51,583 nucleotides of DNA from Opitutia bacterium (GTDB lineage Bacteria > Verrucomicrobiota > Verrucomicrobiia > Opitutales > Opitutaceae), in the NCBI GenBank assembly GCA_947452315.1, contig CANGCX010000010.1:1-51583 (forward strand), given 5' to 3'. Below, one piece after another: positions 45,005-51,521 of this stretch. Within the stretch, counting starts at the first letter, position 1. The number at the start of each line of letters is the position of its first letter. The position numbers and the translations under genes are program-made. The notes below the pieces were generated by a model. The model did not search any database and was not told the origin of the DNA. It saw only the letters and a list, made by a program, of their open reading frames with translations.

Positions 45005-45564
45005 GGAATCGGATGTTCGGGGTGGAGCGACGCTGCCTTGGTGGCAGCTTCGGCTTTAAGACGGGTAATCGTGCGTATGATCGGCAACGTGATCAGGTAG
45101 GCTGCGCCCATGTAAAAAGGTGCGACGACCGCCCACCCTACGATAGCGTGGCCGGCGGTGGCGCCGAATTCTTGAAAAAACTCAGCCGGATGGTTCCAGA
45201 AGAGCTGTTGCATATGATGTAAGCTGATAGGCACGTGATGGGCTCCGAGGATGCGTTCACCGAGCTTTATGCAGCCGAAGATAACAGGAATGTGAACCGG
45301 CCACAGAGCCTGGTTGATGAGCTGGATGATCGGCTGATTAAGCCGCAGCGCCAAGGCGATCAAGAAGCAGAGCAACGTGGTCGTCCCGAGAATTGGGAAT
45401 AGCGCCACGCCGCTACCGATGGCAACGGTGAGGGCGATTTTCTCCGGGGTAATGCCTTGCGTGAGCTGGGCGATGATAGGATCGCGTACACGGCGCTGCC
45501 AAAAATTGCGCGCGGGTGTCGTCGGCATGTTGGCGGGCAATTCGGAGGAAAGTGGATCAGGCAC
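45001..45564 (-). CDS. DUF2062 membrane protein
   Basis: A 187-residue protein with two or three helices. ITPEKIALTVAIGSGVALFPILGTTTLLCFLIALALRLNQPIIQLIN (seen as the ITPEKIALTVAIGSGVALFP block) is the DUF2062 signature, a domain often linked to glycosyltransferases or lipid genes. It is nine bases downstream of DUF1475 and overlaps DUF1295. The function is unknown. Confidence 0.82.
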   Translation of the reverse strand: MPDPLSSELPANMPTTPARNFWQRRVRDPIIAQLTQGITPEKIALTVAIGSGVALFPILGTTTLLCFLIALALRLNQPIIQLINQALWPVHIPVIFGCIKLGERILGAHHVPISLHHMQQLFWNHPAEFFQEFGATAGHAIVGWAVVAPFYMGAAYLITLPIIRTITRLKAEAATKAASLHPEHPIP

Positions 45565-45573
45565 AGGCGGAGT

Positions 45574-45969
45574 TTAAGCCAACGCAATGACGCCGATACC
45601 CATTGCAGCAAGCACGAGGCCTAGTTTGCCTGGACCCCCTCGGCGCGTGGTCAGCAGGCCAGTGAGCGAATCGTGAGACGTGATGCTAAACAGCTCGGAG
45701 AGGCAATACGCGGCCATCGCGATGTTGCCGAGGAGCATAATCGCGACAAACCAAGCGAGACGAGCCACGAGCGAGGTTTGTTTGTAGCAGACCCAGATGT
45801 AGAAAGTGATAAAGCCCCAGTAAGCGTCAAAGAGCGTGGCGATGAACCAAGGGTGCGTGGCGACGGCGCGCGGCACACCGAAGAGCGGGCATTGCAAGCT
45901 CGCCCAGCTCGTCACTGCCAACATGGAAGCGATTATGACTATAAAAAGAGCGCGAAGAAAAATGAGCAT
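45574..45969 (-). CDS. DUF1475-like membrane protein
   Basis: About 131 residues from ATG 45969 (MLIFLRALFIVIIASMLAVT). Three or four helices follow, with ATHPWFIATLFDAYWGFITFYIWVCYK typical of DUF1475. It lies four bases after the CFA-like gene stop and nine before DUF2062, so it is firmly in the operon. The family is associated with membrane lipid gene clusters in my recollection; its function is unknown. The frame upstream of 45969 overlaps the CFA gene and is not coding. Confidence 0.72.
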   Translation of the reverse strand: MLIFLRALFIVIIASMLAVTSWASLQCPLFGVPRAVATHPWFIATLFDAYWGFITFYIWVCYKQTSLVARLAWFVAIMLLGNIAMAAYCLSELFSITSHDSLTGLLTTRRGGPGKLGLVLAAMGIGVIALA

Positions 45970-45973
45970 GGAC

Positions 45974-47269
45974 TCAGAAACTGACGTTGTTGGCGCGGGT
46001 GTGGAGGGTGTGAACCACGGAAATATTGCGCAGAGCAAAGGCGGCTTCGCAGTAATTGAGGTAGTAGCTCCATTTGCGGATGAAACGCTCGTCGAAGCCA
46101 AGCGCGCGGACCTGCTCAAGGCGCTCACGGAAGTTGTCGTGCCACACGCGTAGGGTACGCGCGTAGTCGGGGCCGAAGTCGTCCACCGCGTGCAGAATAA
46201 ACCCACCCGCGCGACTGAGCTCAGAGTTGACGCGATTAAGCGAAAGTAGGAGCGAGCCCGGGAAGATGTGTTTCTGAATAAAGTCCACACCGCGGCGAAA
46301 TTGGTCGTAGCGAGCATCCGGGCAGGTGATGAATTGGAGCGCGAGCAAGCCCTCGGGTTTCAAACAGCGATGAAGAACCTCCGTGAATTCAGGAAGATAA
46401 CGATGGCCGATGGCTTCCATCATTTCGATGGAAACGATTTTATCGAAAGAGCCCTGGAGGTCGCGATAATCGCGGAATTCGACGCTGATGCGATCGGAGA
46501 GGCCGGCGGCGGCGATACGAGCGCGGGCGTATTCGAGTTGTTCGCGGGAGATCGTGACGGTCGTGACGCGGCAGCCGTAGGTACGAGCGGCGTGGAGCGA
46601 CCAGCCGCCCCAGCCGGTGCCGATTTCAAGCACGTGATCGGTGGGTTTTAGGCGGAGGTGGCGGCAGAGGGCATCGTTTTTTTCGCGCTGGGCGGCTTCG
46701 AGCGTGAAAGAGGGCGAGGTCCATTTCGCCGATGAGTACATCATCGAGGGGTCGAGAAAAAGGGCGAAGAAGTCGTTGGATAGATCGTAGTGCTCGCTGA
46801 TGTTGCGCTGGGCGGTGGCGCGGGAATTGGGCCGCAGCAGGTGGCCGAAACGGTTGAGCGAACGCAGGGAGTTGAGGGCTAACGTGCGGGCTTGGCTGGA
46901 GCCTGAGAGGGTGGGCGCGGTGTCGGCGTTGAGAATAAAGAACGCGATGACGGCGGTAAGGTTGGGGGTCTCCCAATCCCCGTCGATGTACGATTCGGCG
47001 AAGCCGATATCGCCGGCGAGCGCGCATTTGGTGAAAAACTTTTCGCGACGAATACGCAGGTGTGCGGCGGCCGGAATCGCGAGCGGGAGGGTGCGAACGG
47101 AGGCGTCGGCGTGGGAGCCGATTTCGTGGATATGACCGTTGGGTAGTTCGAGGCGCAGATGGCCCCGGGTCATGGCCCCGAAAGCTTTGAGCACAGCCGC
47201 GCGAAAAAAGGAGGGTTTGTCGCGCGTGGCGAGAGGAGCGGTCGAGGTGGTGGCGGAGTCTTGGCTCAT
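45974..47269 (-). CDS. CFA-synthase-family fatty-acyl methyltransferase
   Basis: About 431 residues from ATG 47269. The N-terminal CFA cap is followed by ISEHYDLSNDFFALFLDPSMMYSSAKW, the SAM site VLEIGTGWGGWSLHAA, VSIEMMEAIGHRYLPEF and the C-terminal YYLNYCEAAF. Compared with E. coli CFA synthase (from memory), E285, Y369 and C407 are kept, but the ligand positions C139 and H266 appear to be S180 and Q312. It should methylate unsaturated acyl chains of phospholipids, possibly without ring closure. The start overlaps the DUF1365 stop by four bases. Confidence 0.85.
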   Translation of the reverse strand: MSQDSATTSTAPLATRDKPSFFRAAVLKAFGAMTRGHLRLELPNGHIHEIGSHADASVRTLPLAIPAAAHLRIRREKFFTKCALAGDIGFAESYIDGDWETPNLTAVIAFFILNADTAPTLSGSSQARTLALNSLRSLNRFGHLLRPNSRATAQRNISEHYDLSNDFFALFLDPSMMYSSAKWTSPSFTLEAAQREKNDALCRHLRLKPTDHVLEIGTGWGGWSLHAARTYGCRVTTVTISREQLEYARARIAAAGLSDRISVEFRDYRDLQGSFDKIVSIEMMEAIGHRYLPEFTEVLHRCLKPEGLLALQFITCPDARYDQFRRGVDFIQKHIFPGSLLLSLNRVNSELSRAGGFILHAVDDFGPDYARTLRVWHDNFRERLEQVRALGFDERFIRKWSYYLNYCEAAFALRNISVVHTLHTRANNVSF

Positions 47270-48183
47270 GCGGCTTCGGTAGGGGCTGGAATTTGGGTGG
47301 CGTCGGGCGCAGTGGAGGCGATGGAGGCGTGGGGGCGGTAGAGATCGCGTTGGTCGGTGGAGCGGGCAGCTTTGGCGAACCAAGGCAAACGCCGCAGCCA
47401 AAGCAAGGCCGCGTGCCAATGTATAAGCGCAATGATACGAAGGGTGATGAGCGGGTATTTGAGGGTGAACCACGCCAAGCGGGTATTCGTGAGTTCGCGG
47501 CGTGGACCGACGAGGCTGCTGGTCAGCGTGCGGGCTTCACCGACGTAGTCGTCGATTTGAATGCTAAGACGTTCGCTGGGCGCGCGCAGCGTGAAGTCGA
47601 AGGTGGTGTCGACGTCGGAAAATGGCGAAACGTAAAAGTACTTCGGTGTGCGTCGATGAAACGTCCCGGGTGCTGCGGCAACAGCGGTTTCGGGGCCGAG
47701 ATAGTACGGCTTCATCTCCCGAAACGTGTTGGTAACCTCGGCAAGGGAAGCCACGCACGTGCCCGCCGCGTCGTAGCAAAAATAGAATGATACCGGGTTA
47801 AACAAATAGCCACATACCCGCGGAAGTGTGACGAGCACGATCCGGCCGCCGCTCAGGTCGATGCCGCGCGAGGCGAGGTGGGTGAGGAGGCGTTGTTTCA
47901 GTGAAGCCGACGAGGCTGGGGCGAGTTGTTCTTTGGCGTCTGGCCCGTTTAGCGCGTTGCTGGCGTGGTGGAGTGGTTCGGCGACGGGAAAAAAATCGTT
48001 TTCGCGGAAAGAAAATAGATTGGTTCTGTTGAACGAAAATAGCGAGAGGCGCCGGGGTAATTCGGGGAGCTCGTCTAGATCGAAAGCAAAGAGGAAGATT
48101 CGGTAGTTGAAGCGATGCTCCTTCGGCGTGAAGCGGTGGTGCATCACGGTGCATTCGTAGAGGCTGGAGCGGAGAGGCGACAC
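47266..48183 (-). CDS. DUF1365 protein
   Basis: A 305-residue protein from a GTG start. SLYECTVMHHRFTPKEHRFNYRIFLFAFDLDEL at the N-terminus (block MHHRFTPKEHRFNYRIFLF), GRIVLVTLPRVCGYLFNPVSFYFCYD in the middle and FHVSPFSDV-type sequence (YFYVSPFSDVDTTFDF) are diagnostic of DUF1365. It is commonly encoded beside CFA-like methyltransferases and an FAD amine oxidase in stress-lipid operons. The amine oxidase is absent here. It is the first gene of a six-gene run. Confidence 0.9.
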   Translation of the reverse strand: MSPLRSSLYECTVMHHRFTPKEHRFNYRIFLFAFDLDELPELPRRLSLFSFNRTNLFSFRENDFFPVAEPLHHASNALNGPDAKEQLAPASSASLKQRLLTHLASRGIDLSGGRIVLVTLPRVCGYLFNPVSFYFCYDAAGTCVASLAEVTNTFREMKPYYLGPETAVAAAPGTFHRRTPKYFYVSPFSDVDTTFDFTLRAPSERLSIQIDDYVGEARTLTSSLVGPRRELTNTRLAWFTLKYPLITLRIIALIHWHAALLWLRRLPWFAKAARSTDQRDLYRPHASIASTAPDATQIPAPTEAA

Positions 48184-48197
48184 GGGCAGTATTACAA

Positions 48198-48254
48198 AGA
48201 GCTTAGCTCTAATTATGCTACGGGCAAGGCCAGCCCTCAGATGCTGAGCGGGCT
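48198..48254. promoter_or_regulatory. Inverted repeats before lipid operon
   Basis: AGAGC-TTA-GCTCT (48198-48210) lies 15 bases upstream of the DUF1365 start. A second hairpin, AGCCCTCAG and CTGAGCGGGCT (48232-48254), is further upstream. These may be a regulator site and an attenuator or terminator facing the operon. The evidence is only the symmetry. Confidence 0.3.
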
Positions 48255-48302
48255 CGACCTGCGAGAAAAAGGCGATATCTCTTGGGCCGATCGTTTAAGC
48301 GT

Positions 48303-48379
48303 GGACCCGTAGCTCAGCTGGATAGAGCACTTGGCTTCGAACCAAGGGGTCGGGGGTTCGAATCCCTCCGGGTCTACCA
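48303..48379 (+). tRNA. tRNA-Arg (anticodon TCG)
   Basis: A complete 77-base cloverleaf: acceptor GGACCCG/CGGGTCT (G-U first pair), D-arm TAGCTCAGCTGGATAGAGC, anticodon stem CTTGG/CCAAG with loop CTTCGAA, and T-arm GGGGG/CCCTC with loop TTCGAAT. The discriminator A and CCA are encoded. The anticodon TCG reads CGA (and wobble) arginine codons. It lies at the border between the lipid operon and an accessory region of toxin-antitoxin genes. Confidence 0.95.
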
Positions 48380-48385
48380 CGCTTT

Positions 48386-48518
48386 TCACTTCCGAAAGGA
48401 AATTTGTCGATTTACCCCGCGAGAGAATCCAGACGCGATCGCCGCGGGAAAGAAACGCCGTGGACAGCTTGCGGCACTACCCAGACCCTTGGTGCCTCCG
48501 GTAATAACGATGGTACGC
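48386..48518 (-). pseudogene. Fragment of a short-chain dehydrogenase start
   Basis: From a GTG at 48518 on the minus strand the reading VRTIVITGGTKGLG is the classic N-terminal dinucleotide-binding start of SDR oxidoreductases. The similarity then ends and the following 30 or so residues are not SDR-like. It looks like the 5' stub of a lost SDR gene beside the tRNA. The alternative is chance, but the TGGxxxGLG pattern makes that unlikely. Confidence 0.45.
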
Positions 48519-48579
48519 ACGATTGCAGCTGATTCGCCGCCGCCCTCGCCACCCGTCGCTGCTATTCCAAAGTGACGCG

Positions 48580-48617
48580 TTGACATCCGCTTCTTTTGTG
48601 ATACATGATCGTATCAC
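48580..48617 (+). promoter_or_regulatory. Promoter/operator of Phd-VapC pair
   Basis: TTGACA (48580-48585) is followed after 18 bases by CATGAT (48604-48609), a plausible sigma-70-type promoter. The -10 lies within the inverted repeat GTGATAC-ATGATC-GTATCAC (48598-48617), which ends one base before the ATG at 48619. The mRNA would be leaderless or nearly so, and antitoxin bound to the repeat would repress transcription. Confidence 0.65.
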
Positions 48618-48618
48618 C

Positions 48619-48870
48619 ATGCCGTCCACTGCGACCATTCGCGACCTCCGCAATCGCTTTCCACAGGTGAGAAGAATTCTGGAGCTGGAGGGCGAGGTAG
48701 TGCTCACCGAAAGCGGCAAGGCAAGATATCGGCTGACTCCCTATGCTCTACCGCCGAAAAAGACCCCTTCGCCGATCGACTATTGGGCCCGGCTCACGTC
48801 CTACCAGCCGGCACCCATGACGGCGGCACAGGCCAGGGAATTGCATGAGGAGAATCGTGGCGACCGCTGA
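48619..48870 (+). CDS. Phd/YefM-like antitoxin
   Basis: An 83-residue antitoxin from ATG 48619. STATIRDLRNRFPQVRRIL, then EGEVVLTESGKARYRLTPYA, is the Phd/YefM DNA-binding unit. The C-terminal half (PIDYWARLTSYQPAPMTAAQARELHEENR) is the toxin-binding helix region. It overlaps the PIN toxin gene by 26 bases if that starts at 48845. A palindrome immediately before its start is the likely operator. Confidence 0.78.
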   Translation: MPSTATIRDLRNRFPQVRRILELEGEVVLTESGKARYRLTPYALPPKKTPSPIDYWARLTSYQPAPMTAAQARELHEENRGDR

Positions 48871-49312
48871 CAAGATCTACGCCGATCCGAGCGCTCTGCT
48901 GAAACTCTATCTGCATGAGCCTGAATCGCGCCCCATGGCTGCCTGGCGCGGCAAGCTGAAGGGGCCGCTGGCGGTTACCCACCATGGCCGCGTCGAATTG
49001 ACCAACGGTATCGCTCTGGCTGCTCACCGCGGGCTGATCGACGAACGCGCTTTTAATACGGCGCTGGCGGCGTTTGATGACGATTTTGAACAGGGCCGCT
49101 ATGTTCAGGCCAACCTACTATGGCGTGCAGCCCTCAAGCGCGCGGCGGAGTTGAGCCGGGAGCACAGCCGGACCCTCGGAACGCGCACCTTGGATGTGCT
49201 CCATGTTGCGAGTGCACTCGAACTCGAAACACCGGTTTTTATCAGCTTTGATCTTCGCCAGCAGAATCTTGTCCGGGCGGTAGGATTGAAACTCCTGGTG
49301 CCAGCCGGCTGA
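48845..49312 (+). CDS. VapC-type PIN-domain toxin
   Basis: About 155 residues. PIN motifs are IYADPSALLKLYLHEPES (Asp at about 14), VTHHGRVELTNGIAL (Glu), TLGTRTLDVLHVASALEL and FISFDLRQQNLV. Its TLDVLHVASALEL block resembles SLDVIHVASALEL in the PIN protein at 2569. GTG 48857 is an alternative start. It is paired with the overlapping Phd-like antitoxin gene. Probably an RNase toxin. Confidence 0.85.
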   Translation: MRRIVATADKIYADPSALLKLYLHEPESRPMAAWRGKLKGPLAVTHHGRVELTNGIALAAHRGLIDERAFNTALAAFDDDFEQGRYVQANLLWRAALKRAAELSREHSRTLGTRTLDVLHVASALELETPVFISFDLRQQNLVRAVGLKLLVPAG

Positions 49313-49369
49313 GGCATTCCAAAAAAAACGACGGTGTAGCGCGTGAACGTCGTCCGTCCGTAGAGCATT

Positions 49370-49387
49370 CGGTTCGTCGTCGAACCG
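49370..49387. other. Perfect hairpin after VapC gene
   Basis: CGGTTCG (49370-49376) and CGAACCG (49381-49387) form a seven-base-pair stem with a TCGT loop, 58 bases past the vapC stop. There is no T-run, so it may be an mRNA end structure or an element remnant. Confidence 0.4.
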
Positions 49388-49583
49388 ATTTCGCGCCAAT
49401 CACTTAACACCGCCCCGGCTCCGGTGTTCGCCGGCTTTGCGGTGATCCCCCGAAATCCGGCCACTTGTAATGTTAGTCTGCAGCTCTAAAAAGAGCCCAG
49501 ATCATGATCGTCGCGGGCGGACGACTCGATCCCAAGTACCTTATTAGCGTTCCCGCCGCAACCGAAACACCATCCGAGGCGCC

Positions 49584-50109
49584 ATGAAAGAAAGCCCATT
49601 TTCAAACAAGCTGACCTGCTCGTGCAGGTGATGCCCTTTGTGAATACTGAAGCGTGCTTCGCGCTCAAGGGTGGCACCGCGATCAATTTCTTCGTGCGCG
49701 ATTCCTCTCGGCTGTCCGTGGACATCGATCTGGTTTACCTGCCGCTCGAAGACCGACCCGCCACGTTGCAGGGTATCGACGCCGCCCTTCAACGCATCGC
49801 GACGAAAATTCGCCGCGCGCTGCCCGGCGCGCAGGTGCGGGAGCAGAAACTCGCAAAAAAAACCTTATCCTCAAACTGACCGTGTGCGCGGCAGGCGGCG
49901 CCGAAGTGAAGATCGAACCCAACACGGTGCTGCGCGGATCGCTTCACCCCACCACCGATCTAAACCTGTCGCCCAATGCCGTCGCGATATTTGGCCGATC
50001 CGCGACGATGCGCGTCGTCTCACTGCCAGACCTGTATGGCGGCAAGTTGTGTGCGGCGCTCGACCGCCAGCACCCGCGAGATCTCTTCGATGTTCACGGC
50101 CTCTTTTAA
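49584..50109 (+). pseudogene. Frameshifted, truncated AbiEii-type nucleotidyltransferase
   Basis: Reading across frames gives a nucleotidyltransferase of the AbiEii/AbiGii toxin family (DUF1814): RKPIFKQADLLVQVMPFV, CFALKGGTAINFFVRD, RLSVDIDLVYLPLEDR (GG...S..DID catalytic motif), then KVEP-like VKIEPNTVLRGSL and LYGGKLCAALDRQHPRDLFDVHGLF. The two main parts are in different frames, joined at a run of eight A at 49855-49862; nine A would restore the frame. An ATG at 49584 is out of frame with the body. The protein ends about 100 residues early. A decayed gene is most likely. Confidence 0.7.
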
Positions 50110-50189
50110 AACGAGCGACCTAGTTATGCAGCTGCAGTAGTTATGGCATACTTGTATAAACAACTGATGATAATGACTCATACATACAT
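50110..50189. other. AT-rich junction
   Basis: An 80-base AT-rich stretch (many TATA, ATAC and CATA steps) separates the broken nucleotidyltransferase from the zeta-like gene and contrasts with the GC-rich surroundings. It may mark a junction of acquired DNA. No gene is seen. Confidence 0.4.
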
Positions 50190-50852
50190 TTATGCTCTTT
50201 TAGGGTATATATCAAGGAGACCAAAATGTTTATAGGCGCCGGCGATGATGGGCTTGGCCCATGTGGGAGTGTCGCGCAGTTCGACGGGGTCAGGGTAGGT
50301 CAGCTCGCTCTCTTCAATCGATAAGAGTAAGGTAGGCTCAGGGGTGCCTCTGGCTGCGAATTCGGCGGAGTTGTCGAAGACGCGGAGCGTGGTCACAAAC
50401 GGGATCAGGCGGATTATGTTTTCGCGGCTGCCAATCCAACCCTTGCGGATATCAGCTTCCGGAATCGGGTGGCCGCCCTTGGCGACACGTTGGGCTACCC
50501 GCTTTAGGTGTAACTCCACCGACGCTAGTCCGACAAACCAGATCATCAGTTGATGGTTTTTCTGGGCGGCTTTAATCAGAAGATTCGTGATGGTTTTGCC
50601 GCCTAGAGTGGATTCGAAAGTGAAATCGGCTCCCGTGACCATGGCTTCCTCTAACTTGGCCACACCGTAGGCCCAGGAGAGCGCATTGGCTTTTTCTTGG
50701 GTGAGCGCGGGCAGCTTCGCACGGAGCAGGCGCGCATGTTCGTTCGGGTTGAAATACGCCGCACCTAAGTCACGCAAGGCCTGGCCGCCGATACTGCTTT
50801 TGCCTGCGCCATTGACCCCAGCCAGAATCGTGAGCGTGGGCTTAGCGGGCAT
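50190..50852 (-). CDS. Zeta-toxin-like P-loop kinase
   Basis: A 220-residue P-loop protein. Walker A is GVNGAGKSS (about 12-20). AAYFNPNEHARLL, DFTFESTLGGKT and GHPIPEADIRKGWIGSREN are typical of the zeta-toxin/UDP-GlcNAc-kinase-like family, which phosphorylates nucleotide sugars or other small targets. It is encoded with an overlapping Phd-like partner gene upstream, so it may be the toxin of a TA module. Kinase activity is inferred. Confidence 0.8.
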   Translation of the reverse strand: MPAKPTLTILAGVNGAGKSSIGGQALRDLGAAYFNPNEHARLLRAKLPALTQEKANALSWAYGVAKLEEAMVTGADFTFESTLGGKTITNLLIKAAQKNHQLMIWFVGLASVELHLKRVAQRVAKGGHPIPEADIRKGWIGSRENIIRLIPFVTTLRVFDNSAEFAARGTPEPTLLLSIEESELTYPDPVELRDTPTWAKPIIAGAYKHFGLLDIYPKRA

Positions 50853-51207
50853 GCGAACGGACTTTTTTCAACTTGGCTAGAGCGGTACTGGGCTTGGAGG
50901 CGGACGCCTTGAAGAAGCTCCGGCGGGCAGCTCGGTCGGCGGGCGTGTTCATCTGGGCGACCATCTGGTCGAACTCGATGCTGAGGCTTTCTAACGGAGC
51001 GCGGCGGCTCTGCTGGAGTTCTTCGTAGTGCTCGGCGGTGAGGATGACGAATTCCCGGCGCTTGTGACGTGAGACGGCGAGCGGTCCACGGGAAGCGAGG
51101 CGGACGGCCTCGCTAAACTTGTTTTTGAGGACGCTGGCGGAAACTTCGGATATGTTTGCGACGGAGGCGAAACCAAAGCTGTGGTGAGTGGGAGCGGTGT
51201 TAGTCAT
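50842..51207 (-). CDS. Phd-like antitoxin partner of zeta-like gene
   Basis: A 121-residue protein. VSASVLKNKFSEAVRLASRGPLAVSRHKRREFVILTAEHYEEL (block about 20-60, key part FSEAVRLASRGPLAVSRH) is a Phd/YefM-type DNA-binding fold with a long basic tail (ALAKLKKVRSHAR). The gene overlaps the zeta-like gene by 11 bases, so the two are co-translated. An inverted repeat upstream may be its operator. It is an unusual partner for a zeta-like toxin, which classically pairs with epsilon. Confidence 0.72.
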   Translation of the reverse strand: MTNTAPTHHSFGFASVANISEVSASVLKNKFSEAVRLASRGPLAVSRHKRREFVILTAEHYEELQQSRRAPLESLSIEFDQMVAQMNTPADRAARRSFFKASASKPSTALAKLKKVRSHAR

Positions 51208-51521
51208 GGCCTGAATCTTAGTAGTTTGGCTAAAATGGCAAGATTAGCCTTTTTGGGTAACGGGTTTCCGTTTTGGAAAGAGTTTCGCCGGTGAAGAGGG
51301 GGTGAGCCGTTCAGCATGATGCCGATGCTGGCGCCTTCCTCCTTGGGGTCTCGGAGCCTGTTGGACAACTTGCCCTCCGAGCGGCAATTTTTGTTTCAAA
51401 ATGAGAAACGGTGCTTAACACACAAAATGTAACATTTGCATTTTCGGGCCGTTGCCGGAGGCGGCGTCCGCTCGTACGGCTTTTTTGCTCAGTAATTCAC
51501 CCCCGTTAGACCCCATTCCCT
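51208..51521. other. Intergenic region with three inverted repeats
   Basis: No gene was found. Visible symmetries are GGCTAA/TTAGCC (51228-51249) before the Phd-like gene, GTTTC/GAAAC (51393-51409), and AAATGT-A-ACATTT (51425-51437), 84 bases before the next start. The last may be an operator of the plus-strand gene at 51522. Confidence 0.35.
51228..51249 (-). promoter_or_regulatory. Candidate operator of zeta-like module
   Basis: GGCTAA (51228-51233) and TTAGCC (51244-51249) form an inverted repeat with a 10-base spacer, 21 bases upstream of the antitoxin start on the minus strand. TTGCCA and TAAGAT lie at a somewhat short spacing for a promoter. Autorepression by the Phd-like protein is inferred. 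Confidence 0.4.

Noticed and set aside
46626-47432. A 268-residue Arg/Pro-rich frame on the minus strand
   Set aside because: It is a frame-shifted shadow of the CFA-like and DUF1365 genes.
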